Of a stretch of DNA of 64,000 nt, positions 30,719-41,559 are shown one piece after another (position 1 is the stretch's first letter; every line of letters starts with the position of its first letter). The position numbers and the translations under genes are program-made. The notes beneath the pieces were generated by a model. The model searched no databases and had not been told where the DNA came from. It saw only the letters and a program-made list of their open reading frames with translations. The DNA is from Diphasiastrum complanatum (lineage: Eukaryota; Streptophyta; Lycopodiopsida; Lycopodiales; Lycopodiaceae): assembly GCA_029204225.1 (NCBI GenBank), contig CM055098.1, positions 21,429,097 through 21,493,096 on the forward strand, written 5' to 3'.

Positions 30719-33700
30719 ATGGCTTCCAATGGTGGGATCATGCTAGAGTCTAGTGAAAGGTTGAGTTCATCAAACTACTCTACTTGGAAAGTGAGGATGG
30801 AGTCCTTACTTGAGTTGAATGAACTCATGGACATAGTTGCAGAAATTGAAGAGAGACCTCTCACACTTCAAGAGCAACAAAGGTTTGATAAGAAGGCCAA
30901 AAGGGCTCTTCATATCATTAAAATGAATGTTACAAATGAACTTCTCAAGGAAGTTGGAAAGTGTCAAAGTGCAAGTGAGGCATGGAATGCCTTAAAGAAG
31001 CTCTTTGAATCAAAGTCCACATCTAGGGTATTGACCCTAAGGAGACAAATATTTTCTAGTAGGCAAAGAGAGGGTGAAAGTGCTCATGCATTTATCTTGA
31101 GAGTTAAGTCCCTAAGTGATGATTTAGCATGCATTGATGAGAACATAAAAGATGGTGAAATAGTCCAAGTTATGTTGAATGGTTTGCTAAATGAACATGA
31201 TAACCTTGTGCAAAGTTTTGCCATTCAAAGAGTCTTGCCAAGTGTGGTTGACTTGCAAGAAATCTTATTGGCTGAAGAACATAGGTTGCAATCAAAGCTT
31301 GATGGTGCATCCTTGCAAGGTGGAGGTGAAGAGGCTTTCTTCACAAAAGGCAAATTCAAGGGCAAAGGTAAAGGCAAAGGGAAATGGTCCAAAGGTGGTA
31401 ACTTTGATCATGATGATCACTCTTCCTCTTCCTCTTCTACTAAGAACAATAAGTCAAAGTTCAAGTGCTTTTATTGTGGGATAAAAGGTCATTTTGCAAA
31501 TGAATGTTATAAGAAGAAAAGAGAGCAAGGAGAGAGGCAAGGAAATCTTACAATAGATGAGGAAGAACATAACACATGTGAATCACTTGTTATGACTTCA
31601 AGTTTGTTAGCCAACATAGATGATAATGATCCTTGGTGGATTGATAGTGGAGCCTCATCTCACATGACAAGACATAAGGAATACTTTACATCCTTATTGT
31701 CTTATGAGGGAGAAGGTAACATCATCTACACTGCAAATGATGGTCAATGTGACATCAAAGGCATAGGCACTATTCCTATTTCCCTTTCAACAAATAGGAA
31801 AGCAAATCTTGAAAATGTTTTGTACATTCCTTCAATCACTAAGAATTTGCTTAGTGTAAGTCAAATGATTGACAAAGGACTTGATGTGGAGTTCATTGGA
31901 GATGCATGTTTGATAAGTAAATGTGGATCCTTGATTGCTCAAGGTAGGAGGCATGGTAAACTTTTCAAGCTTGATGCATGTGTGATCTCTAATCATGAAG
32001 GATGTATGGCTAGGGAGCAATTGACAAACCAAGAAGTTTGGCACAAGAGGTTGGGCCATCCCAACTTCAAATCTTTGGAGGTAATGGCAAAGAAAGAGCT
32101 TGTTCTTGGTCTCCCTAAAAGTCTTGTTGCAAACAATAGTGTTTGTGAACATTGTGCCTTGTCCAAATCTCATAGACTTGCTTATTCTAGATCTACTTCT
32201 AGATCTAAAGAAGCTTTTCAACTTGTGCATTCTGATATTCATTCTTCTAGTACAACTAGCAATGGTGGGGCAAAGATGTATGCAACTTTCATTGATGACT
32301 TTAGTAGGTATACTTGGATCTATCTTCTTAAAAGTAAGGATGAAGTGTTTGCTGCATTTGTCAAGTTCAAGAATGAAATGGAAAACCAATTCAATACAAA
32401 GATCAAATGCTTAAGATCTGATAATGGAGGGGAATACACCTCAAATAGGTTCAAAGACTTTTGTATAGCACATGGGATTAAGAGGGAGATGTCTAGTCCT
32501 AGGACTCCACAACAGAATGGAGTGGCCGAGAGGAAGAATAGAACCCTTTGTGAATGTGCCAAGGCAATGAGACTACATGCTAATCTTGCTAAGTCTTTTT
32601 GGGAGGAAGCTTTAGCATGTGCTAACTATCTGTGTAATAGATGGACAAGTGCTTCCTTGGATGGTAAAACTCCTCATGAGGTTCTTTATGGTAGAAGGCC
32701 GAGTGTCAAGCATTGTAGGATCTTTGGATGTACATGTTTTGTCAATATCACACTTGATGATAGAACTAAAGAAGATCCTTCATCAAAGAAGGGTGTGTTT
32801 GTTGGCTATAGTGAAGTAAGCAAGGCTTACAAAGTGTACATTCCTTCTACAAAGAAAGTTGTCATAAGTAGGGATGTCATCTTTCATGAAGAGAATGTTT
32901 CCAATGTTGTTGATGTTGATGTTGATGTGCCTACTAATCATCATGATGTGCAAGATGTCTTGGATGAAGATGGAGATGCCACTCCAAAGCAAACTTCAAG
33001 GAAGACTCAAAGGCAAAGGGCTAAGCCATCAAGGCTAACCTATGATGAAAAAGGAAAGCAAGTGGTGGACAACTCTAACTTTGCTTTTCTTACCTCTTTT
33101 GATGAACCAACTTGTGTAGGTGAAGCAATTCAAAAGAAGGAATGGATCCAAGCCATGGATCATGAGCATCAAGCACTCATCAAAAGCAACACATGGAGGT
33201 TGGTAAAGCTTCCAAAGGACAAGAAGGCAATTGGTTGTAGGTGGATCTTCAAGATCAAGACAAATCAAGATGGATCAATCAACAAGTACAAGGCAAGGTT
33301 GGTGGCAAAGGGGTATGCTCAAGAATATGGTATTGACTATGATGAGACCTTTGCACCCGTGGCAAAGATGGTAACTATTCGAATCCTAATCTCTCTTGCA
33401 ACTCTTTATGATTGGGATATGTGGCAAATGGATGTTACTAATGCCTTCTTGAATGGTGATCTTGAAGAAGATATTTACATGGAGCAACCCGAGGGCTATG
33501 TTTCACATGATGAGCCTAATCATGTGTGCTATCTCCAAAAGAGTTTGTATGGGCTAAAGCAAGCACCAAGGAGTTGGTATGCTAAGCTCAATTCCTTCTT
33601 ACTTTCTCAAAACTTTGTTATGAGTGAGTATGATCATTCTCTCTACTTTAGATTGAATGAAAATGATATCACTTTACTTTTGATCTATGTTGATGACATT

Positions 33701-34672
33701 ATCTTAAGTGGTGGTAACAATCTAGATATAGATGAAATCAAGATGGCACTCAAAAGAGAGTTTGAAATTCAAGATCTTGGTAAACTTCATTATATCTTAG
33801 GAATAGAGATTATTAGAACTTCTAAATCTACATTCATATGTCAAGAAAAGTATGTTAACTCTATTCTAAAAAGGTTTCATATGGAAGATTGTAAAGTTGT
33901 TTCTACTCCTATGGAATCAAATGTAAAGCTAACTACAAGAAGTAATGAAAGATCCTTCAAGGACATTACTCTCTATAGAAAGCTAATAGGATCTCTTATA
34001 TGGTTAACCATCACAAGACCTGATCTAAGCTTTGTGGTTGGTAAACTAAGTCAATTTATGCAAGATCCTAGTGAGACTCATTGGAAGCTAGGAAAGAGAG
34101 TACTTAGATACATCTCGGGATCTAGAGATTTTGGCATCTTGTATGGAGGTACTACACCTAACCTTTGTGGATTTTCAGATTCAGATTTTGCAGGTGATCA
34201 AATGGATAGGAAGTCAACAAGTGCCTTTGCAATCTATCTTGGAGATGGAGTGGTCTCATGGCTATCAAAGAAGCAACCAACTATCTCTCTATCTTCCACC
34301 GAAGCCGAGTACAAGGCATTAACAACATGCACCAAGGAGATTCTTTGGATCAAGAGGATGTTATTGGATCTTCACTTGCTGGAACTAGAGAAGACTCCAA
34401 TCATACTTTGTGATAACCTTTCAGCCCAAAGCTTGGCAAGCAATCCTGTTTTTCATGCAAGGAGCAAGCACATTGAGATTGCTCACCATTTTGTGAGAGA
34501 TCAAGTCATTGCCAAAGAGGTGGAGCTTCAACATGTCTCTTCAAAGGAGTGTGTGGCTGATATCTTCACCAAACCATTGGGAAAGGACCTATATTTAATG
34601 CATAGATCTAATCTTGGAATGTGCTCAAAGACTATGTTGAAACTAGCATCCAATGTTGAAGAGGGAGTGTGA
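30719..34672 (+). CDS. Copia gag-pol polyprotein, intact (1317 aa)
   Basis: One uninterrupted frame encodes all copia domains in order. Gag (residues 1-265) ends in a CCHC knuckle (C250, C253, H258, C263), preceded by a Lys-Gly-rich basic stretch. Protease has WWIDSGASSHM with D309. Pre-integrase carries H442, H447, C476 and C479. The integrase triad is D506, D568 and E604, with the copia 35-residue D-E spacing. Reverse transcriptase has WQMDVTNAFLNGD (D905) and YVDD (990-993). RNase H starts near GFSDSDFAGD (D1154). The polyprotein would cut itself, copy element RNA in virus-like particles and integrate the cDNA. The ATG is the first of the frame and matches the gag start of two related copies here. 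The TGA lies inside the 3' LTR. No key residue is missing. Confidence 0.95.
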   Translation: MASNGGIMLESSERLSSSNYSTWKVRMESLLELNELMDIVAEIEERPLTLQEQQRFDKKAKRALHIIKMNVTNELLKEVGKCQSASEAWNALKKLFESKSTSRVLTLRRQIFSSRQREGESAHAFILRVKSLSDDLACIDENIKDGEIVQVMLNGLLNEHDNLVQSFAIQRVLPSVVDLQEILLAEEHRLQSKLDGASLQGGGEEAFFTKGKFKGKGKGKGKWSKGGNFDHDDHSSSSSSTKNNKSKFKCFYCGIKGHFANECYKKKREQGERQGNLTIDEEEHNTCESLVMTSSLLANIDDNDPWWIDSGASSHMTRHKEYFTSLLSYEGEGNIIYTANDGQCDIKGIGTIPISLSTNRKANLENVLYIPSITKNLLSVSQMIDKGLDVEFIGDACLISKCGSLIAQGRRHGKLFKLDACVISNHEGCMAREQLTNQEVWHKRLGHPNFKSLEVMAKKELVLGLPKSLVANNSVCEHCALSKSHRLAYSRSTSRSKEAFQLVHSDIHSSSTTSNGGAKMYATFIDDFSRYTWIYLLKSKDEVFAAFVKFKNEMENQFNTKIKCLRSDNGGEYTSNRFKDFCIAHGIKREMSSPRTPQQNGVAERKNRTLCECAKAMRLHANLAKSFWEEALACANYLCNRWTSASLDGKTPHEVLYGRRPSVKHCRIFGCTCFVNITLDDRTKEDPSSKKGVFVGYSEVSKAYKVYIPSTKKVVISRDVIFHEENVSNVVDVDVDVPTNHHDVQDVLDEDGDATPKQTSRKTQRQRAKPSRLTYDEKGKQVVDNSNFAFLTSFDEPTCVGEAIQKKEWIQAMDHEHQALIKSNTWRLVKLPKDKKAIGCRWIFKIKTNQDGSINKYKARLVAKGYAQEYGIDYDETFAPVAKMVTIRILISLATLYDWDMWQMDVTNAFLNGDLEEDIYMEQPEGYVSHDEPNHVCYLQKSLYGLKQAPRSWYAKLNSFLLSQNFVMSEYDHSLYFRLNENDITLLLIYVDDIILSGGNNLDIDEIKMALKREFEIQDLGKLHYILGIEIIRTSKSTFICQEKYVNSILKRFHMEDCKVVSTPMESNVKLTTRSNERSFKDITLYRKLIGSLIWLTITRPDLSFVVGKLSQFMQDPSETHWKLGKRVLRYISGSRDFGILYGGTTPNLCGFSDSDFAGDQMDRKSTSAFAIYLGDGVVSWLSKKQPTISLSSTEAEYKALTTCTKEILWIKRMLLDLHLLELEKTPIILCDNLSAQSLASNPVFHARSKHIEIAHHFVRDQVIAKEVELQHVSSKECVADIFTKPLGKDLYLMHRSNLGMCSKTMLKLASNVEEGV
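34656..34667 (+). other. Polypurine tract
   Basis: A purine run ending GAAGAGGGAG directly precedes the 3' LTR and would prime plus-strand DNA. It is also the coding sequence for the last residues (E-E-G) of gag-pol. Confidence 0.8.
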
Positions 34673-35322
34673 AAATTGTCAACATTTCCTAGCTAGTTTG
34701 AGGCCTAAATTGGCTAAAATTGTAAATAGTTTTGGTTCTAGAGTTTCACACGTGTGAACCAGGCCACAATGTTTTTATTTACTGTATTTTTTCAGTATGA
34801 TGAAGTGTCAAACTTCATACCCTTCAAAATGAGACCATTTTGATGTATTTTGGTCATATAAGCCATTTTTAGCTATTTTTCCTATATAGGGAATATCTAG
34901 GGTCAAGTACCTTCTAGAGAGAGGAGAGAGAGTCATCTTCCTCATCCATAAATAGTAGGGAAGTCGTGGAGAACAGGTTGGAGAAACCTTTTGTATGCTT
35001 CATTGAGATCAATAGATCATTGTCATTGTTTCTTCCTCCATTGAGAGCATTGTTGTGTGTATTGTCTTCAAGCTATTGTGTATGATCTTAGGTGCTTTCC
35101 AAAAGTGATAGGCTGATGTATTATGGACTGTATAATGCTATTTTGGGCCACACTTGATGTTTATGGAAGTTTCCATTTGTGATAAATGCTTTTTGATCAA
35201 GTTCTTTGCATTCTAGGTAGCATAGAATGTGTTGCCAATTCCTAGCTTATGTAGTTTGGAGTGCAAGCATTCAAGCCAATGATCTTGGAGTTTAGATCCA
35301 CTTAGGATCTGTATTTTTCACA
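34668..35322 (+). repeat. 3' LTR (655 bp)
   Basis: It has the same length as the 5' LTR, with four transitions by eye. TTTTTCACA at its end is followed by the TACAG duplication at 35323-35327. Its first five bases include the stop codon of gag-pol. Confidence 0.95.
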
Positions 35323-36522
<1,200 letters not shown>

Positions 36523-36530
36523 GGTTTATT

Positions 36531-36795
36531 GTGTTAAAAATCAATGATAAACTTCATTGTTATTGTTTATGATGTACATTAATGTTGACAGCTGTTACCA
36601 GCTGTAATTAGCCGTAGGCTAGTCTATTAGTCTACTCGTAGGTTTTCTCTCTCTATTAGGGTTCAGGGTTCATTTGTACATTTTACATTTTGTATGCAAT
36701 AGTGAGAGTGAGTGATATTGCGTGTTCTTCTTCTGCCTCCTTCTTTGGTGATTGCTTATGGTGAATGCTTGATGCTGCTTATTTGATTGTTGACA
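36531..36795 (+). mobile_element. Copia LTR (about 265 bp)
   Basis: TGTTAAAAATC near 36531 and GATTGTTGACA at 36795 are plausible ends. A perfect tRNA-iMet primer site follows at once. The 5' boundary is uncertain. No second copy of this LTR was found. Confidence 0.5.
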
Positions 36796-36807
36796 TGGTA
36801 TCAGAGC
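36796..36807 (+). other. Primer binding site, tRNA-iMet
   Basis: TGGTATCAGAGC, perfect, abutting the TTGACA LTR end. It defines a third copia family in the window. Confidence 0.75.
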
Positions 36808-37160
36808 TGCGATAGTCTTGTGTGCCTGCTCAGTGGATACAACTTGTCACAGGCTCCGCAATGAAAGTGAGAAAGTCCTTTTGGGAGGTGAACGCTTGGA
36901 GAGACAAAAACAATTGGAAGAAATCCTTCTTTGGTGTATTTTGCAAGTTTGGAGCTCAAAATCATCAGTGGAGAACAAAGCCACAGTCCCAGAGGTATCA
37001 GAAAGACCAAGGTAGCATCAGACAGATTGAAAATCTGTTGAGTGGGAGATTTTTACGATACTTCCTAGTTGTTGTGAAAAGCACAGTCCTGGAGGCATCA
37101 GAAAGGCCAGGGCAGCATCAGACAGATTGAAAACCTATTGAGTGGGAAAAATTTCAGATC
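36808..37160 (+). mobile_element. Leader or gag relic with internal duplication
   Basis: Two imperfect copies of a block of about 80 bp (roughly 36975-37055 and 37080-37155) share AGCATCAGACAGATTGAAAA and TTGAGTGGGA. A 102-codon frame crosses both, with no recognisable gag motif. It belongs to the element started by the primer site at 36796. Confidence 0.45.
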
Positions 37161-38410
37161 AAAATTGATTTCTTACTCTCTCCCTTAAGCTCAAACGTGA
37201 TAAGAGTGAAAAACAATATATCGCAGCAGCGTCTGGAGTGTCCAAAAGATGTTATGCATATCACAGCTACCATGTACTTGACTCACACTCAAGCACACCG
37301 ACAAACCACCAGGTTTTACTCACAAAGTATCATGCAAACACAATGCTCATACAGAGAGTCTACCATACTGTCGACCAACTGACTCGTCTCCAATCCGACT
37401 TGAACACAAGTGGACCACATGAGCGACATGGCTCAAACTGAGGAAATCCCACTGCCACCATGAGACTTACATCCTCCATCTAGCTAGGCTGACATCCTAT
37501 CAGACACTTACAAGCACAAACCTATAAAGCTGACATAAATGAGCAACTGAGGCTCAACTTGAGGAAATCTTACTGCCACCATAAGATTGCACCCTCACCA
37601 GATAGACAGCTAGTAGACAATGACAAGTCAATGAGCATAAAATGACTACTTTGTTTCACTGTAGCAAATGCACAACCACATAAATGGCCTGCACCTGTAA
37701 CCAAGATGCCCTCACGTCCAAGCATATCCAACTGTCCAATAAGTCCTGAAAGCTGATCCCCATCCATTTTCCATGCACTAAGCACAAGAGTCTACCAAGG
37801 ACTCAATGAATGAATGTACACAAACCTCACCATAGGCTATACCTGAGTAGCTCTCCTATCTCCCAGAGATACTGATGATGATTTGCCTCTCCTACATCCC
37901 ATGTAGGCTCAACTTCCCATGCTTGACGTTGCCAACTTTGATTTGACCAGTGCATAGGCCTCCCACCAAGGAGCCTATCTCCCCACAGCATCCATCATAG
38001 GACTCTGTAATGCACCAAGTTCATTCCAAAGAGTAATGCAATTTCCCTTAGATACCGGTTTGCATTCATGCATGCCAAATCTGGTGAGTGTCAATATATC
38101 TCAGGTCCACCTGTAGTGCAACTAGACTCCAACTGGATCTAACCAAAAACTGCATCCTGCTTACCAAATAATGATGGATAGAAACAACATGTGATGCCAA
38201 CCTGGAGACTACCATGCATATGACCATGCAGCTCACCTGATTACTCGCCAAAGTATCAACTGTCACTCCCTGATAACCATCTCCATCTCTATCGGCTCAC
38301 AACCATGGGCATGTTGGATCCACATCACCCTGTAATGCACTCCATGCCCTCAAGATATGTACCACCTCCAGGTACACTCCATGCCACCTACCTCCAAGTA
38401 GGCATGACCC
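37161..38410. other. Unassigned stretch with a weak repeat
   Basis: No frame of note. A ~40-bp phrase with GAGGAAATC, ACTGCCACCAT and AAGA/GAGA recurs at about 37440 and 37562. It is richer in C than its neighbours and could be decayed retroelement sequence on the minus strand. I cannot name a family. Confidence 0.35.
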
Positions 38411-38419
38411 ATCCCTAGG

Positions 38420-40358
38420 TCACCACATGATGCACCAGCTGAAGATCATTATCCATACAGTATTATCGAAATCCTGTAGCAAAGCCAAAACATCAGGAGA
38501 GGGAGGAACACACCGTACAATATAACTTGGCCGTTGAGCAAAGCATTGAGTGAGAATCCCTAGAGCAACTTGAGCAATGCCAAGCTTTGGTAGCAGATCA
38601 GCGTGACGAAGATGCGCGCCCAAAGTGTCCCGCAAAGAGGAAGCCACAAAATCCGAGAAACCTATAGGAATACCAAGCACTCTAATCTCATCAACCGGAG
38701 TATTGAAACCTGTAGGTAAAGGGAGCTCAGGAAGGAGGCCCTAAGGACATCAAGCAACGCACTTAGAGGGATTGACAGTGAGGCCCAAAGCCGAAAGTTG
38801 CTGAGAGAAATGTAGGAAAGCCGGAAAGACGTCATTAGCAGGTCCCACAATATGTGTGTCATCAGTAATAGAGGGAAACAACAAGAAGGAAAAGCAGCAG
38901 AAGAAGCACGCAATGCTCGAAAGTGCGCCAAAGCAAAAAAGAACACCACCCAAGGGATCACCTTGTCTGATACCATCAGCAGACGAGATAATCGAAACAT
39001 CACCTGAGCGAGAAGCATGACTGAAATATAGAGGCGCATCCATGGAATAAAAAGAGCGAACAAACGGGATGAGCTGAGCGAGAGGACCGTGAGCCGCCCG
39101 AAGTTCTTGGAAAATGGCCCTTCGGGAAACAGAATTGAAAGCATTTTTAACATCCACCTGAAGGATAACCCAATCTGGATGAAGATCCAAGGTAGCACGC
39201 AAAGCATGTATGATTGTCTCGCAACCGCCAGGAGTAGCACAACTAAACTGATGAGGAAATAGGTGGTCATGAAAACTGTCACGAAGCTGAAAACCAAGAG
39301 CCCTAGAAACCAATCTATATAAAACCTCTCCAACGACAGTGGGACGCACTCCACCACTAGGCTATCAAACGAGCAGCACCAAGAATACGAACAATAGAAA
39401 GAGGAATACAGACACATGCTACGGAAGAGCAAACCAAACCCGCTAGCAGAGTCATCAGGAGAAAAACAGTCACGAAGATGCTCGAAAACCATACCAGAAG
39501 GACCCCCAGTTGACAAATGGGGGCTGCGTAGAAAAGCATTAAGAAAATGAGATTCTGAGAGCTGCAAATCGGAATCAGGTTCAAAGTCCTCAACAAAAGA
39601 AAGAAGGGAGTCATTTGCCGGTGGGTGAAGAAGCTCCAAAGCCTGAAGGGTGGCAGCAGAAGGAGAAGCTGGACTTGTAGGAGCTAGAGCACGAGCTGCA
39701 CGAGAATACTCACCAACTTGCCCAAGTAAAACACAGCGACGCAACCGACGAAGAACAGGGGGTATAGAAACACCATCCGAAGTTGAATCCCGCTGAGCAG
39801 CAAGCGCATGACAGCGAAGGAAATGCTCTTCTTGCAGATTTTTCCAATCTCCTGACATAAAGCGACGAATCCTGTTCCGAGTTTCCCTATGACCCGCATC
39901 ACCACCTCGAGGAGGCAGAGGCAAACACCAGAGAGGAAAAAGCAAAAAGGCATGCCAAGCTGCAATATCAGAAGGGTTGGAAGCCAGACGAGACGTTAAT
40001 GCAAGTTGTTGACGAAAAGCAGAGCAAGCGTTATAATGGCGAGAAAGACCGGCACCTTGCACATAAAGGCGACCATAGCCCGCACATGGAACACGGGGGC
40101 GAGAAGAGGAAGAAGGAGAAAGTTGAGAAACAGAAAGAGAGGAAGAAAGCTGATGGCGAAGATGGGGCGGACAGTATGGCACCACCTGGCCAGAGGAGAC
40201 AAGGAATCCGCAACATCACGGTGGGCTTCACGACGCACGCAAGAAGGGGAAGCACTAGAAGGATGCTTTGAAGAGGAAGCAGGTCTCTTTTCTCCACGTC
40301 GAGCAAGAGGATTGAAATCCGGGAGTTGCAAAGGATGAGAAGATTCTTGAGAAACCAT
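38420..40358 (-). pseudogene. R2-like non-LTR retrotransposon ORF, frameshifted
   Basis: Minus-strand frames together give one reverse transcriptase ORF. The ATG at 40358 (MVSQESSHPLQLPDFNPLAR) leads, after a shift near 40175, to a zinc-finger-like block near 40025-40090 (CAGYGRLYVQGAGLSRH...C), where one expected Cys reads Tyr. Then come the STGGPSGMVFEHLRDCFSPD block and, after another shift, the palm: FSCATPGGCETIIHALRAT, LQVDVKNAFNSVSR (first catalytic Asp), GIRQGDPLGG and TDDTHIVGP (Asp pair). A tail at 38420-38680 reads SLRDTLGAHLRHADLLPKLG. The N-terminal finger and GPSG block suggest the R2/NeSL side of LINEs. At least four shifts or stops make it dead. It is clearly richer in GC than its surroundings. 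Confidence 0.75.
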
Positions 40359-40359
40359 A

Positions 40360-40633
40360 TTGACAGAATTACATAGGAACGCACTTGCCTTAGAAAAGAT
40401 TATACATTGGCAAAATTCACCCAAACTTTCTGTCTCGAATAGAAATTCAAAGGATATCTGTACAGTATATCCTCAATGGAGCCCGTTCTCGTTCTGTCCA
40501 GAAAAGCAGATCAAAGCAAAGCATTAATTGCTTGAACTTCCCTGTTGTTGGGATGATATGAGTCTCAATCTGACGCAGCCACCATTTCTTAACACGAGTA
40601 TCCTTTGAAAAGCATGAGAGTTTGCTCCATTTA
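40360..40633. other. Probable 5' flank of the non-LTR element
   Basis: No assigned motif. A 66-codon minus-strand frame (40447-40647; KWSKLSCFSKDTRVKKWWLR) could be part of the frame described next. It is unassigned. Confidence 0.3.
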
Positions 40634-41028
40634 TCAACGACCTCCAAACTGTGGATTCATCCCCAGTAGCATCTTGTTACCAAATGGTACATATGCAACA
40701 TTTGGGTTCCTTGCAAGAGCAGCAGCAACATCCTTGGAAGCCTCAATCCGACGCAAATCAACTATGTACCAGAAGCCAGAAGAATAGAGGAGTGTCCACG
40801 TAAGCCCACGCAAAACAAGCGCACCAAGAACTAGAAACTACAGCGATACTCTGGCTGCTGCGATGGTATACCTGATCCTGCAAGCAAAACAGAACACGAA
40901 GATTCTCGCATTTTTCTGCTCAAACCAGCCGCCAAGGTTTTCGTTGAATTATTATCACAACTCGTCAAAATGAACCTCAGCCTGCTCGGAAACCGGGAGC
41001 TAATCTCAACTTCAACCGACTTCACCAA
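40634..41028 (-). pseudogene. Unassigned minus-strand coding-like segment
   Basis: Two frames join with one shift near 40832. The upper one (41028 down) begins MVKSVEVEISSRFPSRLRFI and ends QQPEYRCSF. The lower reads LVLGALVLRGLTWTLLYSSG, WYIVDLRRIEASKDVAAALA, then RNPNVAYVPFGNKMLLGMNP before a TGA at 40634. The middle contains a short hydrophobic, possibly membrane-spanning segment. A TTTTGCTTGCAG splice-acceptor-like string lies near 40880 on the same strand. I do not recognise the family. It may be an exon or relic of a host gene. Confidence 0.3.
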
Positions 41029-41443
41029 TCTTAAACCTCGTTCTTGCTGGTTGATGTGCCAACAATCTCACCCCCACTATAAAACTATAACAGAGACTCA
41101 AGAGCAGATTATTATAATGAGCTAGCTGCTGCCAGAGTGCCAGTGCTCAAGAAGAACCCATCAACTAATCGGTTGATTTCAGATTTACTCGGTCAATTTC
41201 CAAGCAGCAGGAAAATCAACTGTTTGAAATGAAAAGAACACCAGCTTTTGAAGCCATTTAATAAGAATTTGCTGCGACTTGAAAGCGGGCAAAGGCCAAC
41301 ATCTGAATCGTAGGTGCGCTGGAGCGCAGCCCAATCCATACCAAAGCTAGAAACAAAACCTCCTGAGTTTGTTTCAGGGTTTTACACAGAAAAAAGCCTG
41401 GATTTCCTTGCTATTCCCCAAGGAAACTAGCAAAGCCTCACAG

Positions 41444-41556
41444 CAGGTTCAGGAATGCTTCTTGGTTTCAAGGGGAGGCTCGAACCTGGGACCAAAGAAA
41501 CTTTGGATGCCAAGCTAACCAGTTGAGCCAACCCCGTTGGGTCAGGTTCAGGAATG
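41444..41556 (-). repeat. 85-bp tRNA-like retroposon with target duplication (copy 1)
   Basis: The 85-bp body (41458-41542) lies between perfect 14-bp direct repeats CAGGTTCAGGAATG (41444-41457, 41543-41556). On the minus strand it contains an A-box-like TGGCTCAACTGGTTAGC (41514-41530) and a B-box-like GGTTCGAGCCTCCC (41473-41486), the two internal RNA polymerase III promoter elements of tRNAs and SINEs. The central CCAAAGTTTCTTTGG can form a 6-bp hairpin. The ends CAACGGGG and CCCCTTG can pair like an acceptor stem. There is no poly(A) tail. The loops do not fit a functional tRNA, so it is tRNA-derived rather than a tRNA gene. Confidence 0.75.
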
Positions 41557-41559
41557 GAT

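Larger units (their letters stand above)
28892..35322 (+). mobile_element. Complete Ty1-copia retrotransposon
   Basis: All parts of an autonomous copia element are present. There are two 655-bp LTRs (28892-29546, 34668-35322) with TGTGAAAA/TTTTCACA ends. A 5-bp target duplication TACAG lies at 28887-28891 and 35323-35327. The tRNA-iMet primer site is perfect, and a 1.2-kb leader precedes an uninterrupted 1317-codon gag-pol frame and a polypurine tract. By eye the LTRs differ at four positions, all transitions, about 0.6%. That indicates a recent insertion. It is 6431 bp long, and nothing in the sequence rules out mobility. Confidence 0.95.

Noticed and set aside
31832-32389. 185-codon minus-strand frame inside the intact copia
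   Set aside because: It is the antisense shadow of pre-integrase and integrase coding sequence.
39999-40338. Plus-strand basic frames of 90-110 codons
   Set aside because: They are antisense to the N-terminal part of the non-LTR ORF, whose motifs are clear on the minus strand.
41458-41542. Functional tRNA gene on the minus strand
   Set aside because: The anticodon arm closes to a three- or five-base loop and the T stem does not pair, so a working tRNA is unlikely. Target duplications indicate a retroposed copy.
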